Shown piece after piece: positions 54,216-62,535 of a stretch of 64,000 nucleotides of DNA. Position numbers and translations under genes: made by a program. The stretch is from the NCBI GenBank assembly GCA_023953615.1, contig JAMLJH010000001.1:2211360-2275359 (forward strand), read 5' to 3'. The notes beneath the pieces are model-generated. The model saw only the letters and a program-made list of their open reading frames with translations. It searched no databases and was not told the origin of the DNA. Position 1 is the stretch's first letter. Every line of letters begins with the position of its first letter. The DNA comes from Verrucomicrobiia bacterium (GTDB lineage Bacteria > Verrucomicrobiota > Verrucomicrobiia > Limisphaerales > JADLHS01).

Positions 54216-55133
54216 ATGAAGATTCGTCGGATCTTACGCTGGTTCTTTTTGACGCTGCTTGGCCTGGTCGGGCTGCTCGGGGTGATCGTGGGTTCCGCCT
54301 GGTGGTATTTCCATCCATCCGTCGAGCGCACGGATGGAATCGTGTATGGCCGGCGCGGGGAACGGGAGCTGGCGTTGGACGTCATCAAACCGCATCGGGC
54401 GAATGGCCTCGGCGTCTTGGTGATGGTCAGCGGTGGTTGGAAATCAAAGCATCCTGGCGAACTCAGCACCTGGATGGCGGCGTCCCTGTTGCGTCGGGGT
54501 TACACGGTGATTCCGGTCTATCATGTGTCACAACCCGAGGCGAGCATCATGGAGATCATCACGGATGTGAACCGCGCCGTGCGCTTCGTTCGCCATCACG
54601 CTCGTGAATACGACATAGACCCGCAACGACTGGGCGTCACGGGGGGCAGCGCTGGAGGTCACCTGAGTTTGATGCTGGCAACGCGCGGCGGGCCGGGGCC
54701 GGCGGACGCAAGCGACCCGGTGGATCGCGAGAGCAGCGCAGTGCAATCGGTGGCAATCTTTTTTCCCGTGACGGATTTGTTGAACCTCGGCAAGTCCACG
54801 GAAAACCTGGGTGACGGTGGTCCGCCCAAAAGCTTCCGGCGCGCGTTCGGTCCGGAGGGAACGAACCTGCCGGTCTGGCAGGTGATTGGCCGCGATTGCT
54901 CGCCGATTTATCATGTGACGACGAATCTGCCGCCCATCCTCATCTATCATGGCGACGCCGACACGCTGACGCCGCTTGAACAATCCGAGTGGTTCATCGC
55001 GAAAACGGAGGCAGTTGGGCATCCCGCCAAACTGGTCGTGCATCACGGCGGCCATCATGGTTGGCCCAGCATGATTTTTGATCTTCGCCGTTTTGCCGAT
55101 TGGTTTGATCAAACGCTGCGAAATCCGAAGTGA
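54216..55133 (+). CDS. Exported or membrane-anchored alpha/beta-hydrolase (esterase-like)
   Basis: 305 residues. An N-terminal membrane helix (about 10-30) is followed by a hydrolase core with nucleophile Ser145 (GGSAGG), a likely acid Asp in YHGDADTLTP and a His in GGHHGWP. It resembles feruloyl-esterase-like and lipase-like dienelactone-type enzymes. It is read alone, divergent from the antitoxin gene, and faces a minus-strand operon at its 3' end. The natural substrate is unknown. Confidence 0.83.
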   Translation: MKIRRILRWFFLTLLGLVGLLGVIVGSAWWYFHPSVERTDGIVYGRRGERELALDVIKPHRANGLGVLVMVSGGWKSKHPGELSTWMAASLLRRGYTVIPVYHVSQPEASIMEIITDVNRAVRFVRHHAREYDIDPQRLGVTGGSAGGHLSLMLATRGGPGPADASDPVDRESSAVQSVAIFFPVTDLLNLGKSTENLGDGGPPKSFRRAFGPEGTNLPVWQVIGRDCSPIYHVTTNLPPILIYHGDADTLTPLEQSEWFIAKTEAVGHPAKLVVHHGGHHGWPSMIFDLRRFADWFDQTLRNPK

Positions 55134-55158
55134 AGCCGCCAGGCGCAAGGGCGGCTCG

Positions 55159-55548
55159 TCATTGGCCGCGCTTGAGCAAGGTGATCACCGCCGCATGGGT
55201 GAGGATTACATCCGGGTCGCGCTGCAACGCGTCGTAGTAGTGTGCGGAAAATCCGTGGCCGGCTTCCGAGGCGACGAGCAATTGCTCAGCCTGCTGGCGG
55301 AGCGCGGCGGCTTGGGATGCATCAAGCGGATGCCGCTTCGTATCGAGCGCCTGATCCATGCTGACGATCAGAAGCGAGAGCGGATGCAGCCAGGCGAACC
55401 ACGGATCGGTGGTCAGCAGGTGGAGGAAATGGTTGGGTGTGGGGATTTTACCCATGGTCAACTCGTAACTGACGCGTTCGGATTCCACCAGGGCCTTGTG
55501 CAAACGCAGCAGCGCCTCGCGCAGTTTCGTCAGTTGCGCGGCGGTCAT
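55159..55548 (-). CDS. Conserved-looking hypothetical protein downstream of the LOG gene
   Basis: The start is at the ATG at 55548 (129 residues, MTAAQLTKLREALLRLHKALVE...). All-helical, with a His/Trp-containing middle (HFLHLLTTDPWFAWLHPLS) and no known motif. It begins 44 bp after the LOG-family gene on the same strand. The upstream part of the open frame overlaps that gene and is not used. Confidence 0.6.
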   Translation of the reverse strand: MTAAQLTKLREALLRLHKALVESERVSYELTMGKIPTPNHFLHLLTTDPWFAWLHPLSLLIVSMDQALDTKRHPLDASQAAALRQQAEQLLVASEAGHGFSAHYYDALQRDPDVILTHAAVITLLKRGQ

Positions 55549-55592
55549 TTCACTTTTGAAAACGGGTTGAGTCAAAGCGGGCCTCGACGCGG

Positions 55593-56627
55593 CTACAGGC
55601 TGTTCAACACGTCCACCATCTGGCGCAGGCGGCCGTAATCGCGACGGTTGAAGCCGAACGCAATGCGCTGCTGTTCGAGGCAATCCTGATCTTCGCGCTC
55701 CTCGGGCGTGGGTTCGATGCGCTTGATGGGCGCGCCCGAAATGAGGTCGGCAAAATCTTCATTCATGGCTTCCAGCGCGGTGTCGGTCGGCGCGTGACGC
55801 AGCCGGATCACCAGCAGGTCTTTGACAAAGCGGGTCGAATGGAAATTGCGATAAAACCGGGAGACAATTTTCACCGCTTCATCGGCATTATCGGTGATGC
55901 GATAGAGATGCAAATCGTCGGGTGAAATCAGTCCGTCGCGCAGCAGATGTTCCCGGATGTTTTTATCCCACGTTTTCCAGTACGTGCCGCCGGGTTTATC
56001 CACCAACACCAGCGGCATGAGCTGGCTCTTGCCGGTTTGCATGAGCGTGATCGCTTCGTAACCTTCATCCATGGTGCCGAAACCGCCGGGGAAAAGGACG
56101 ATGGCATCCGAGTGGCGGATGAACGTGAGTTTGCGCGTGAAGAAGTATTTGAAGGTGACCAGCTTTTTATCCTGGGCGATGACGGGATTGGCGTTCTGTT
56201 CCCACGGCAACCGGATGTTCGCGCCGAAGCTGTTCTCCGAACCGGCGCCTTCATGTCCGGCCTGCATGATGCCCGAACCCGCGCCGGTAATGACCATGAA
56301 CCCGGCCTGGACAATCTTGTGGCCGAACTCGACGGCCGTTTGATATTCCAATTTGTTCGACGCGGTGCGGGCCGAGCCGAAGATGGTCACTTTGCGGCGG
56401 CGGGCGTAGGGCGCGAACAAACGGTAAGCGTAACGCAACTCGCGCACGGCGGTTTGAATGACCCGCACGTCGCCGGTGTCCTTCACGTCCTGCAGCAGTT
56501 TCAGCGCGTTTTCGATGATGTCCGCCACGGCTTCTTCGTTGTAGCCGCCGCCTTTGAATTTGATGAGTTCCAGGACCCGCCGATGTAATTCCGGGTCCAC
56601 CGAAGCTTTTTCAGATTTCACACTCAC
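55593..56627 (-). CDS. LOG-family protein (Rossmann-fold nucleotide phosphoribohydrolase-like)
   Basis: 344 residues. The family motif PGGFGTMDE (residues 180-188) with the preceding GAGSGIMQAGHEGA loop is present. LOG proteins cleave ribose-5-phosphate from nucleoside monophosphates, and many bacterial ones are annotated TIGR00730 or, wrongly, lysine decarboxylase. N- and C-terminal extensions of about 75 and 90 residues are long for the core family, as in the larger bacterial subgroup. Confidence 0.88.
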   Translation of the reverse strand: MSVKSEKASVDPELHRRVLELIKFKGGGYNEEAVADIIENALKLLQDVKDTGDVRVIQTAVRELRYAYRLFAPYARRRKVTIFGSARTASNKLEYQTAVEFGHKIVQAGFMVITGAGSGIMQAGHEGAGSENSFGANIRLPWEQNANPVIAQDKKLVTFKYFFTRKLTFIRHSDAIVLFPGGFGTMDEGYEAITLMQTGKSQLMPLVLVDKPGGTYWKTWDKNIREHLLRDGLISPDDLHLYRITDNADEAVKIVSRFYRNFHSTRFVKDLLVIRLRHAPTDTALEAMNEDFADLISGAPIKRIEPTPEEREDQDCLEQQRIAFGFNRRDYGRLRQMVDVLNSL

Positions 56628-56688
56628 AAGACAAAATGATGCTGATTAATTGGTTGGCAATTTAACCGTTCAACCCATCGCGCAATCC

Positions 56689-58647
56689 TTAAGGTGTCGA
56701 AGGGGTATTAGCCGGGGTTGGGGATTGATCCGCTTCTCCGGGCGGCTCCTTGGGTTCCAATTGCGGCGGTACGGCGACGGGTGGCGCGTCGTCCGACCAG
56801 CGCTTGTAATCCCAGAGAATCAATTGCTCCGGGAAATAGCGTGGTTGGGCGAAACGCAGCGGGAACTTTTCCGGCGCACGATTGCGGAGCAGCGATTCAA
56901 GAATGAACGTGGGCCAACTGCGGTCGCCCGATCGCACCCAATCGGTCAGGATGCGGCTGTCCGTCGTCTCCGGTGTCAGGTAAAGGCAGCGGATAGGCTT
57001 GATGTAATCATGCACCTGATAAAACTGCCCTTCGGGATTGCGCGTGAGCCACAAGCACTGGCGGTTGCCGTACCAGGCCACGGCCCACGGAATATCGCTG
57101 ATCATCATCTCATCGGGGCGCAGGTACTGCGCGATGTCTTGCATCGCCGGCGGATAATAAGGCGGATAATTGAGCGGGCGCACCTTGGGCGAAATCAGGG
57201 TGAACGCCAGCGGCAGATTGACGAGGACGGCAAACAAACCGATCACGATGTAACGCAGCTCGCGAATCTTGAGGTTCATTTGATCCAGCAGTTGGAAGAA
57301 CAAGCCCGCGCCGTAAATGAAAATCAGCGGCACCAGCAGAATGAGCAGATTTTCCGAATTGAACTCGGGTCGTTCCACCGACAATTGGGTTTTGCCCATC
57401 GCCTGCACCAGAAACAAGGTGAACAAAGCCGCGAGAATAAAATAGCGCAGCCGGCGGATTGCGAGGCTGCGATACGAGAGCAGCAGTCCGGTCAAAAACA
57501 TCGCGCTGACCCAGGTGCCGCCCAGCCGCGGCAGCGCGTCCGTGATGAGATCGCGGGCGTTGTACACAAATTTGTAGAAGAAGATGGGCAGCGTGATGCC
57601 GCGAAAGTCCGGGGCGAGCGAGCGTTGCAGGCGAAATTCCGGCAACGCGAAAGTGCCCTCCAGCAGCGCGTAACCCGCCGTCCCGAAAGGCGTGCCGCTG
57701 ACGTGGAAGTTCCGCCAAATCCAGGGCGTGACGATGATTAAAAACGCCGCGCTGATCAGGAGGAGAACGCGCCAGCGTCGCAACGCGCAAATGATGCCGA
57801 CGTAAACCAGCACGGGGACCAGCAGCCAGCCGAAGGAGTAGGTCGTCAACATGCCCACTCCGAGCAACAGGCCGATCAGCAGCGCGAGCCAGATTTGGGC
57901 GCGCGGACTCCAGACCGGGTCGCGTTCTTCCCGCTCAATCCAGATCAGACCCCAGATCAGCCCTTGAAAAATCAGCATCAACAGCAGCGTGGGCAAGCCG
58001 GTCACGCTGAAATGCCAGAGCACTTCGCAGCAAATCATCAGGGCAAACGACAGCCACGCGACCGAACGGTCGAAGAGTTTTCGCGCCAGAAAGAACACAA
58101 CGACGGCGTTGAGGATCAGCAGGCTTTGATTCAACAGCGCGAGCAGGAAGTCCGGCTGATACCGCCAGAAACGCCGGGCCGATGTTTGCTTTAATTCTTC
58201 CGGCGTCAGGTCGGCCAATTGGGAATTGGGGACACTCCAGAACGGGTCAACGACGTTGATCGGATAACGGAACGGCAGCACCTTCATCGCCCCCGCCAGG
58301 AAGAGCGGATAAACCGGCGGGTTGGCCAGATCGGGATGCATGACCTCCTTCACTTCGGCCAGATCGGGACGCTCGCCCGACGCCGGGTTTGCCGCGCGAC
58401 CTTGATTGTGCGTCTGAACGAGATACAGACTGAGCGGCCGGATCAAATGCGTGGTGAAGCCGTTTCCATCGGCGATGTTGCGCGCGACCTGGGCGGCATC
58501 CATGGCTTCCTGGTTGTTCAGGTTGCGAAAGTCGCGCCAGTTATAGACGACCAGCAGGATGCCCACCAGCAGCCCCACGAACACGATCCGAAACCCGCTG
58601 CCGCCGCGTTCTTCAAACTTGTGAATCCAATCCTGAATTGACGGCAT
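56689..58647 (-). CDS. Membrane glycosyltransferase-like protein (ArnT/GT39-type architecture)
   Basis: 652 residues with about ten or more membrane helices. The first large loop (NQEAMDAAQVARNIADGNGF) has the acidic site expected of lipid-linked-sugar transferases (Asp near residue 50). The C-terminal ~190 residues form a soluble domain that ends in a Pro-rich tail. It starts 3 bp after the NtrC-type gene stop, so it is in one operon with the two-component pair. The sugar and acceptor are unknown. Confidence 0.7.
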   Translation of the reverse strand: MPSIQDWIHKFEERGGSGFRIVFVGLLVGILLVVYNWRDFRNLNNQEAMDAAQVARNIADGNGFTTHLIRPLSLYLVQTHNQGRAANPASGERPDLAEVKEVMHPDLANPPVYPLFLAGAMKVLPFRYPINVVDPFWSVPNSQLADLTPEELKQTSARRFWRYQPDFLLALLNQSLLILNAVVVFFLARKLFDRSVAWLSFALMICCEVLWHFSVTGLPTLLLMLIFQGLIWGLIWIEREERDPVWSPRAQIWLALLIGLLLGVGMLTTYSFGWLLVPVLVYVGIICALRRWRVLLLISAAFLIIVTPWIWRNFHVSGTPFGTAGYALLEGTFALPEFRLQRSLAPDFRGITLPIFFYKFVYNARDLITDALPRLGGTWVSAMFLTGLLLSYRSLAIRRLRYFILAALFTLFLVQAMGKTQLSVERPEFNSENLLILLVPLIFIYGAGLFFQLLDQMNLKIRELRYIVIGLFAVLVNLPLAFTLISPKVRPLNYPPYYPPAMQDIAQYLRPDEMMISDIPWAVAWYGNRQCLWLTRNPEGQFYQVHDYIKPIRCLYLTPETTDSRILTDWVRSGDRSWPTFILESLLRNRAPEKFPLRFAQPRYFPEQLILWDYKRWSDDAPPVAVPPQLEPKEPPGEADQSPTPANTPSTP

Positions 58648-58650
58648 AAA

Positions 58651-60015
58651 TCAAAATCCTTCCAGATGGTAGGTATGCAGTTTCCGGTGAAACGTCCGGC
58701 GCGGCATCCCAATCTTCTGGGCCGCCAGTGTCCGGTTTCCACCGGTTTCTTTCAAGGCACGGATGATTAATTGTTTCTCGGCTTCTTTCACGGTCAAATT
58801 ATTCTTTACCAGCAACCGGGCTGGATCACTCGTGGGCGCGGTTTCCGACCGCACCGTACGCGGCAAGTCGCGTGCCGAAATCCGCTCCCCGCGACACATC
58901 ACCACCGCGCTTTCAATCGTCGCCCGCAACTCGCGCACGTTGCCCGGCCAGCGATGATTCAAAAGCATCCCCATCGCGTCGGTGGTGAAGTCGGCGATGG
59001 CCTTGCCGTTTTCTTTGGCGTATTCGCGCAAAAAATTCGTAGCCAACAGGGGAACGTCCTCCATGCGTTCGCGCAACGGCGGCAGATATAACTCCACGAT
59101 TTTCAAACGGAAATACAAATCCTCGCGGAACGTGCCCGCCTTGACCATCGCCTCCAAATCCTTGTTGGTGGCCGCCATCAACCGCACATCCGCCGTCTGG
59201 GTTTTGTTTGAACCGACCCGCTCGAACGTGCGTTCGCCCAGAAAGCGCAGCAGTTTGATTTGCAGCGTGGGATCAATTTCGCCGATCTCATCGAGAAACA
59301 GCGTGCCGCCCTGGGCTTGCTCAAAGCGGCCGATGCGCCGCTCGTGCGCCCCGGTGAACGCGCCGCGTTCGTGACCGAACAGTTCGCTCTCGAGCAGCGA
59401 AGGCGAGAGCGCCGCGCAATGCACCGAGACCAGCGGTTGTTTGGCGCGCGGACTGAGCTGGTGAATGGCTTTGGCAATCATCTCCTTGCCGGTGCCGCTT
59501 TCGCCGAGAATCAGCACCGTGGCCCGCGTGGGGGCCACCTGCTTGACCGTTTCAAACACCTCCAGCATCGCGGTGGATTTGCCGATGATGTTTTCCAGTC
59601 CGAACTTGTCATCCAACTGTTGCCGTAACGTGACGTTTTCCGATTCGAGCTTTTGCGCGCGCACCGCGCGGGCAATGCGCATTTCCAACTCGTCAATCTG
59701 CATCCGCCCCTTGGCGATGTAATCGTCCGCGCCGCGCTTCATCGCTTCCACAGCCAGTTCCTCCGAACCATAGGCGGTCATTAAAATGCAGACCGGTGGT
59801 TTGGCCAGGGACTTGGCCCGCGCAATCAGTTTCATGCCGTCTTCATTCGGCATTTTGAAGTCGGTCAACAACACCTCGAAGTTTTCCGTCTCGAGCAGGT
59901 CGAACGCGCTCCTGGCGTCCTCCGCCAGATAAACATCAAAGCGTTCCTCCAACGCGGCGCGCAAGCCTTCGCGCGTCGGCTTTTCGTCATCCACAATCAA
60001 CAGGGTCGGTTTCAT
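58651..60015 (-). CDS. Sigma-54-dependent response regulator (NtrC family)
   Basis: 454 residues: a receiver domain (Asp52 phosphorylation site in LLTDFKMP, acidic pocket Asp9/Asp10), an AAA+ domain with Walker A GESGTGKE, the sigma-54 contact loop FGHERGAFTGAHE and Walker B GGTLFLDEIG, and a Fis-type helix-turn-helix at the C-terminus (NRTLAAQKIGMPRRTFHRKL). It activates sigma-54 promoters after phosphorylation, most likely by the histidine kinase encoded 82 bp upstream. Confidence 0.95.
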   Translation of the reverse strand: MKPTLLIVDDEKPTREGLRAALEERFDVYLAEDARSAFDLLETENFEVLLTDFKMPNEDGMKLIARAKSLAKPPVCILMTAYGSEELAVEAMKRGADDYIAKGRMQIDELEMRIARAVRAQKLESENVTLRQQLDDKFGLENIIGKSTAMLEVFETVKQVAPTRATVLILGESGTGKEMIAKAIHQLSPRAKQPLVSVHCAALSPSLLESELFGHERGAFTGAHERRIGRFEQAQGGTLFLDEIGEIDPTLQIKLLRFLGERTFERVGSNKTQTADVRLMAATNKDLEAMVKAGTFREDLYFRLKIVELYLPPLRERMEDVPLLATNFLREYAKENGKAIADFTTDAMGMLLNHRWPGNVRELRATIESAVVMCRGERISARDLPRTVRSETAPTSDPARLLVKNNLTVKEAEKQLIIRALKETGGNRTLAAQKIGMPRRTFHRKLHTYHLEGF

Positions 60016-60097
60016 GTCAGTGCGTCAATAGCTCCGAATTCGGGCGGCGCGGGCCGGAGTGGCCCCGAAGTCACGAGGGCTTTCAATGGCGTGTCGT

Positions 60098-61330
60098 TCA
60101 TGCTTCCAAAGCGGCGGCCAACAGGCGCGGTTTCTTTTCATGGCGTGGAAACCAGAGTCGGAACGTGGTGCCGTGACCGGCCCGACTATCAAGCTCGAGT
60201 CGTCCACCGTGGGCGCGCACGATGCGTTGCACGATCATCAGCCCCAGTCCGGTGCCTTTTTTCTTCGTCGTGTAAAACGGCTCAAAAATCCGGGCCAACT
60301 GCTCGGACGGAATGCCGGCGCCGGTGTCGGCAATGCTGACCCAAACCGCGTCGTGACTTTCACCGGTCCGCACGGTCAACGTGCCGCCGCGCGTCATGGC
60401 TTGCATGGCGTTCTTGACCAGATTGACGAGCGCCTGTTGGACCTGGGTTGCATCAATGGGCGTGGCCGGCAGTGATTGGGCCGGCTTGATTTTGATGTGG
60501 AGACCGCGGTTGTCCAATTCGGGTCGCAACAGTTCGATGGTGCGATCCACCACTTCGTTGAGCGAAACCAGTTTGAGTTGCAACGGCGCGGGGCGGATGG
60601 CCTGGAGAAACTGGGTGACGATGTAATCCAACCGGTTGATCTCCCCTTTGCAAACCTCCAGATACTGTTCGAGCCGGCGTACATCCAGTGGGGCCTGGCG
60701 CGCTTCGGCTTTGCGCGTAAAGCGCAAGCCGCCCTCCGGTTTGGCTTCGCGACTGCGCTTCAATTCGCGCTCCATCAACTGCAGATGAATGTGCAGGGCG
60801 TTGAGTGGATTGCCGATTTCGTGGGCCACGCTCGCGGCCAGCAGGGTCAGGGCCTGCACCCGCTCGCTTTCAATGGCGTCAAACGTTTTTTGCCGCGCCT
60901 CGGTTGCGTCGTGCAAAATCAAGGCCACGCCCGAACTGCCCGCCCGCTCGCCATCCAGCGGCGCGGCGTAGAGCCGTAGAAAACGCGGACGCGGATATTC
61001 CACCTCAAACTCATGTCGAACAACGTGCGCACCACCCTCCCGATCGAAGCGCGAGACTTTTTCCCAATCCACCTCGGGCAACACCTTGTTCAGCGACTGG
61101 CCTTCGGCGCTGGGTTGCAGACCGATCAAGCGGGTCACGGCCTGGTTGAAATAAACGATGCTGCCGTTTTCATCCACCACCAACACGCCATCCTCGATGG
61201 TGTTGAACAAGGTTTCCAAGAGCGCGCGTTCGCGAGCCAGCCGCTGGACCACCGTTTGCAGGCCGTCCGTGTCCAACTGCCCGATCCGCCCCAGGACTTT
61301 ATCGAGGAAACTGGATTTAATCGTCGCCAT
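60098..61330 (-). CDS. PAS-domain sensor histidine kinase
   Basis: 410 residues, no membrane helix, so cytoplasmic sensing. A PAS domain (about 35-145, NTIEDGVLVVDENGSIVYFN) precedes the dimerisation/phospho-acceptor region (His170 in VAHEIGNPLNAL) and a HATPase with N box LVNLVKNAMQAM, G1 DTGAGIP and G2 GTGLGLMI. It should phosphorylate the NtrC-type regulator encoded next in the operon. The stimulus is unknown. Confidence 0.94.
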   Translation of the reverse strand: MATIKSSFLDKVLGRIGQLDTDGLQTVVQRLARERALLETLFNTIEDGVLVVDENGSIVYFNQAVTRLIGLQPSAEGQSLNKVLPEVDWEKVSRFDREGGAHVVRHEFEVEYPRPRFLRLYAAPLDGERAGSSGVALILHDATEARQKTFDAIESERVQALTLLAASVAHEIGNPLNALHIHLQLMERELKRSREAKPEGGLRFTRKAEARQAPLDVRRLEQYLEVCKGEINRLDYIVTQFLQAIRPAPLQLKLVSLNEVVDRTIELLRPELDNRGLHIKIKPAQSLPATPIDATQVQQALVNLVKNAMQAMTRGGTLTVRTGESHDAVWVSIADTGAGIPSEQLARIFEPFYTTKKKGTGLGLMIVQRIVRAHGGRLELDSRAGHGTTFRLWFPRHEKKPRLLAAALEA

Positions 61331-61333
61331 GAA

Positions 61334-62335
61334 TCAGAACCAGTTGCGCCGTTTCAAATACCAATACGTCGCCAGGGTGGTGAGCGCCGCCAGCGCGAAG
61401 ACGAACAGGTAACCGTGTTCCCAATGAATTTCGTGCATATCCTTCTGGAAATTCATGCCGTACCAACTGGCGATCAGCGTCGCCGGCGTGGAAAGAATCG
61501 TGATGAGCGTCAGCGCCTTCACCACTTCGCCGGTGCGGTTCGACGACATGCTGAGGTAAACCTGCAGAATCCCGGTCAGCGAGTCGGTGTAGCTCTGCGC
61601 CAGTTCGGAAATCTGAAACAACCCATCGTAAACATTGCGGTAATACGGCACGAGGTGCGACCGGATCAGTTTGAATTCACCGCGCGCAAACCGGGCCAGC
61701 ACCTCGCGTTGCGGGCCGATGATCTGACGCAGGTGCATCACTTCTTTTTTGATCTGGATGATTTTGTTCAACGTCTCCACCGAGGGCGATTGCAACGCCT
61801 GCTCTTCAAGTTCGGCGATCTCGAGCGAAAGCTCGTCCAGCGCCGGTTTGTAATTTTCCACGATGGAATCCAACAACGTGTACGCCACGCGATCCGGCGC
61901 GCGGGCGATGTGCATCGTGGCGTTGATGGCTTGTTCCTCGGTCTGTGTGATGCTCCGCGACGGTCCGTCGTGATACGTGACGAGAAAATTTTTGCCCAGA
62001 AAGAAGTTCAACTCGCTCGTGGCAAACACGCCGTCCTTGCGACTGTAATCCACCGCGTGAATCAGCATGAACAGATACGGCGCAAACGCCTCGTCCTCCT
62101 TGGGCGAGAACTCCTCCACCTTGGGGGACGGACTGGTCTGCACGCAGTCCTGGATGGAAAGCGGATGGAAATGGAACAGGTCTTCCAGCACAAATTTCTG
62201 CTCCTCCTCGGTTGGGTTTTCCAAATCCACCCAGAGAAACAGGTTGGTATCGTTGAGCAGCGTCGGCATGAGAAACATCTCGACATTGCGGGTGTGCAAA
62301 CGACCCTGAGTGGTGAAGGCAAGTGAGCGAATCAT
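61334..62335 (-). CDS. corA: CorA-family magnesium/divalent cation channel
   Basis: 333 residues. A long soluble N-terminal domain (rich in Glu/Asp) is followed by the stalk helix and two membrane helices at the C-terminus, with the selectivity motif YGMNF before the second. It imports Mg2+ (sometimes Co2+ or Ni2+) down the membrane potential. It is the first gene of the operon with the kinase (3 bp gap), the regulator and the membrane glycosyltransferase. Confidence 0.93.
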   Translation of the reverse strand: MIRSLAFTTQGRLHTRNVEMFLMPTLLNDTNLFLWVDLENPTEEEQKFVLEDLFHFHPLSIQDCVQTSPSPKVEEFSPKEDEAFAPYLFMLIHAVDYSRKDGVFATSELNFFLGKNFLVTYHDGPSRSITQTEEQAINATMHIARAPDRVAYTLLDSIVENYKPALDELSLEIAELEEQALQSPSVETLNKIIQIKKEVMHLRQIIGPQREVLARFARGEFKLIRSHLVPYYRNVYDGLFQISELAQSYTDSLTGILQVYLSMSSNRTGEVVKALTLITILSTPATLIASWYGMNFQKDMHEIHWEHGYLFVFALAALTTLATYWYLKRRNWF

Positions 62336-62535
62336 AATCTCATTGGATTAGCCGGACGTGACAGCTTGGCACGAAGCTTAGTCCGTAAATGGAGGGATGC
62401 AAGACCCGGTTCGCGCTGAATCGGCACAGCCAAGCCGATGATTCGTTGATGGATGATGAGGAGTGCTCGCCATTCTCACGCTCCAAGTCAAACGGCGAAA
62501 AGCAGCGGGGTGATCTGAATCCATCGGCGATCTTT

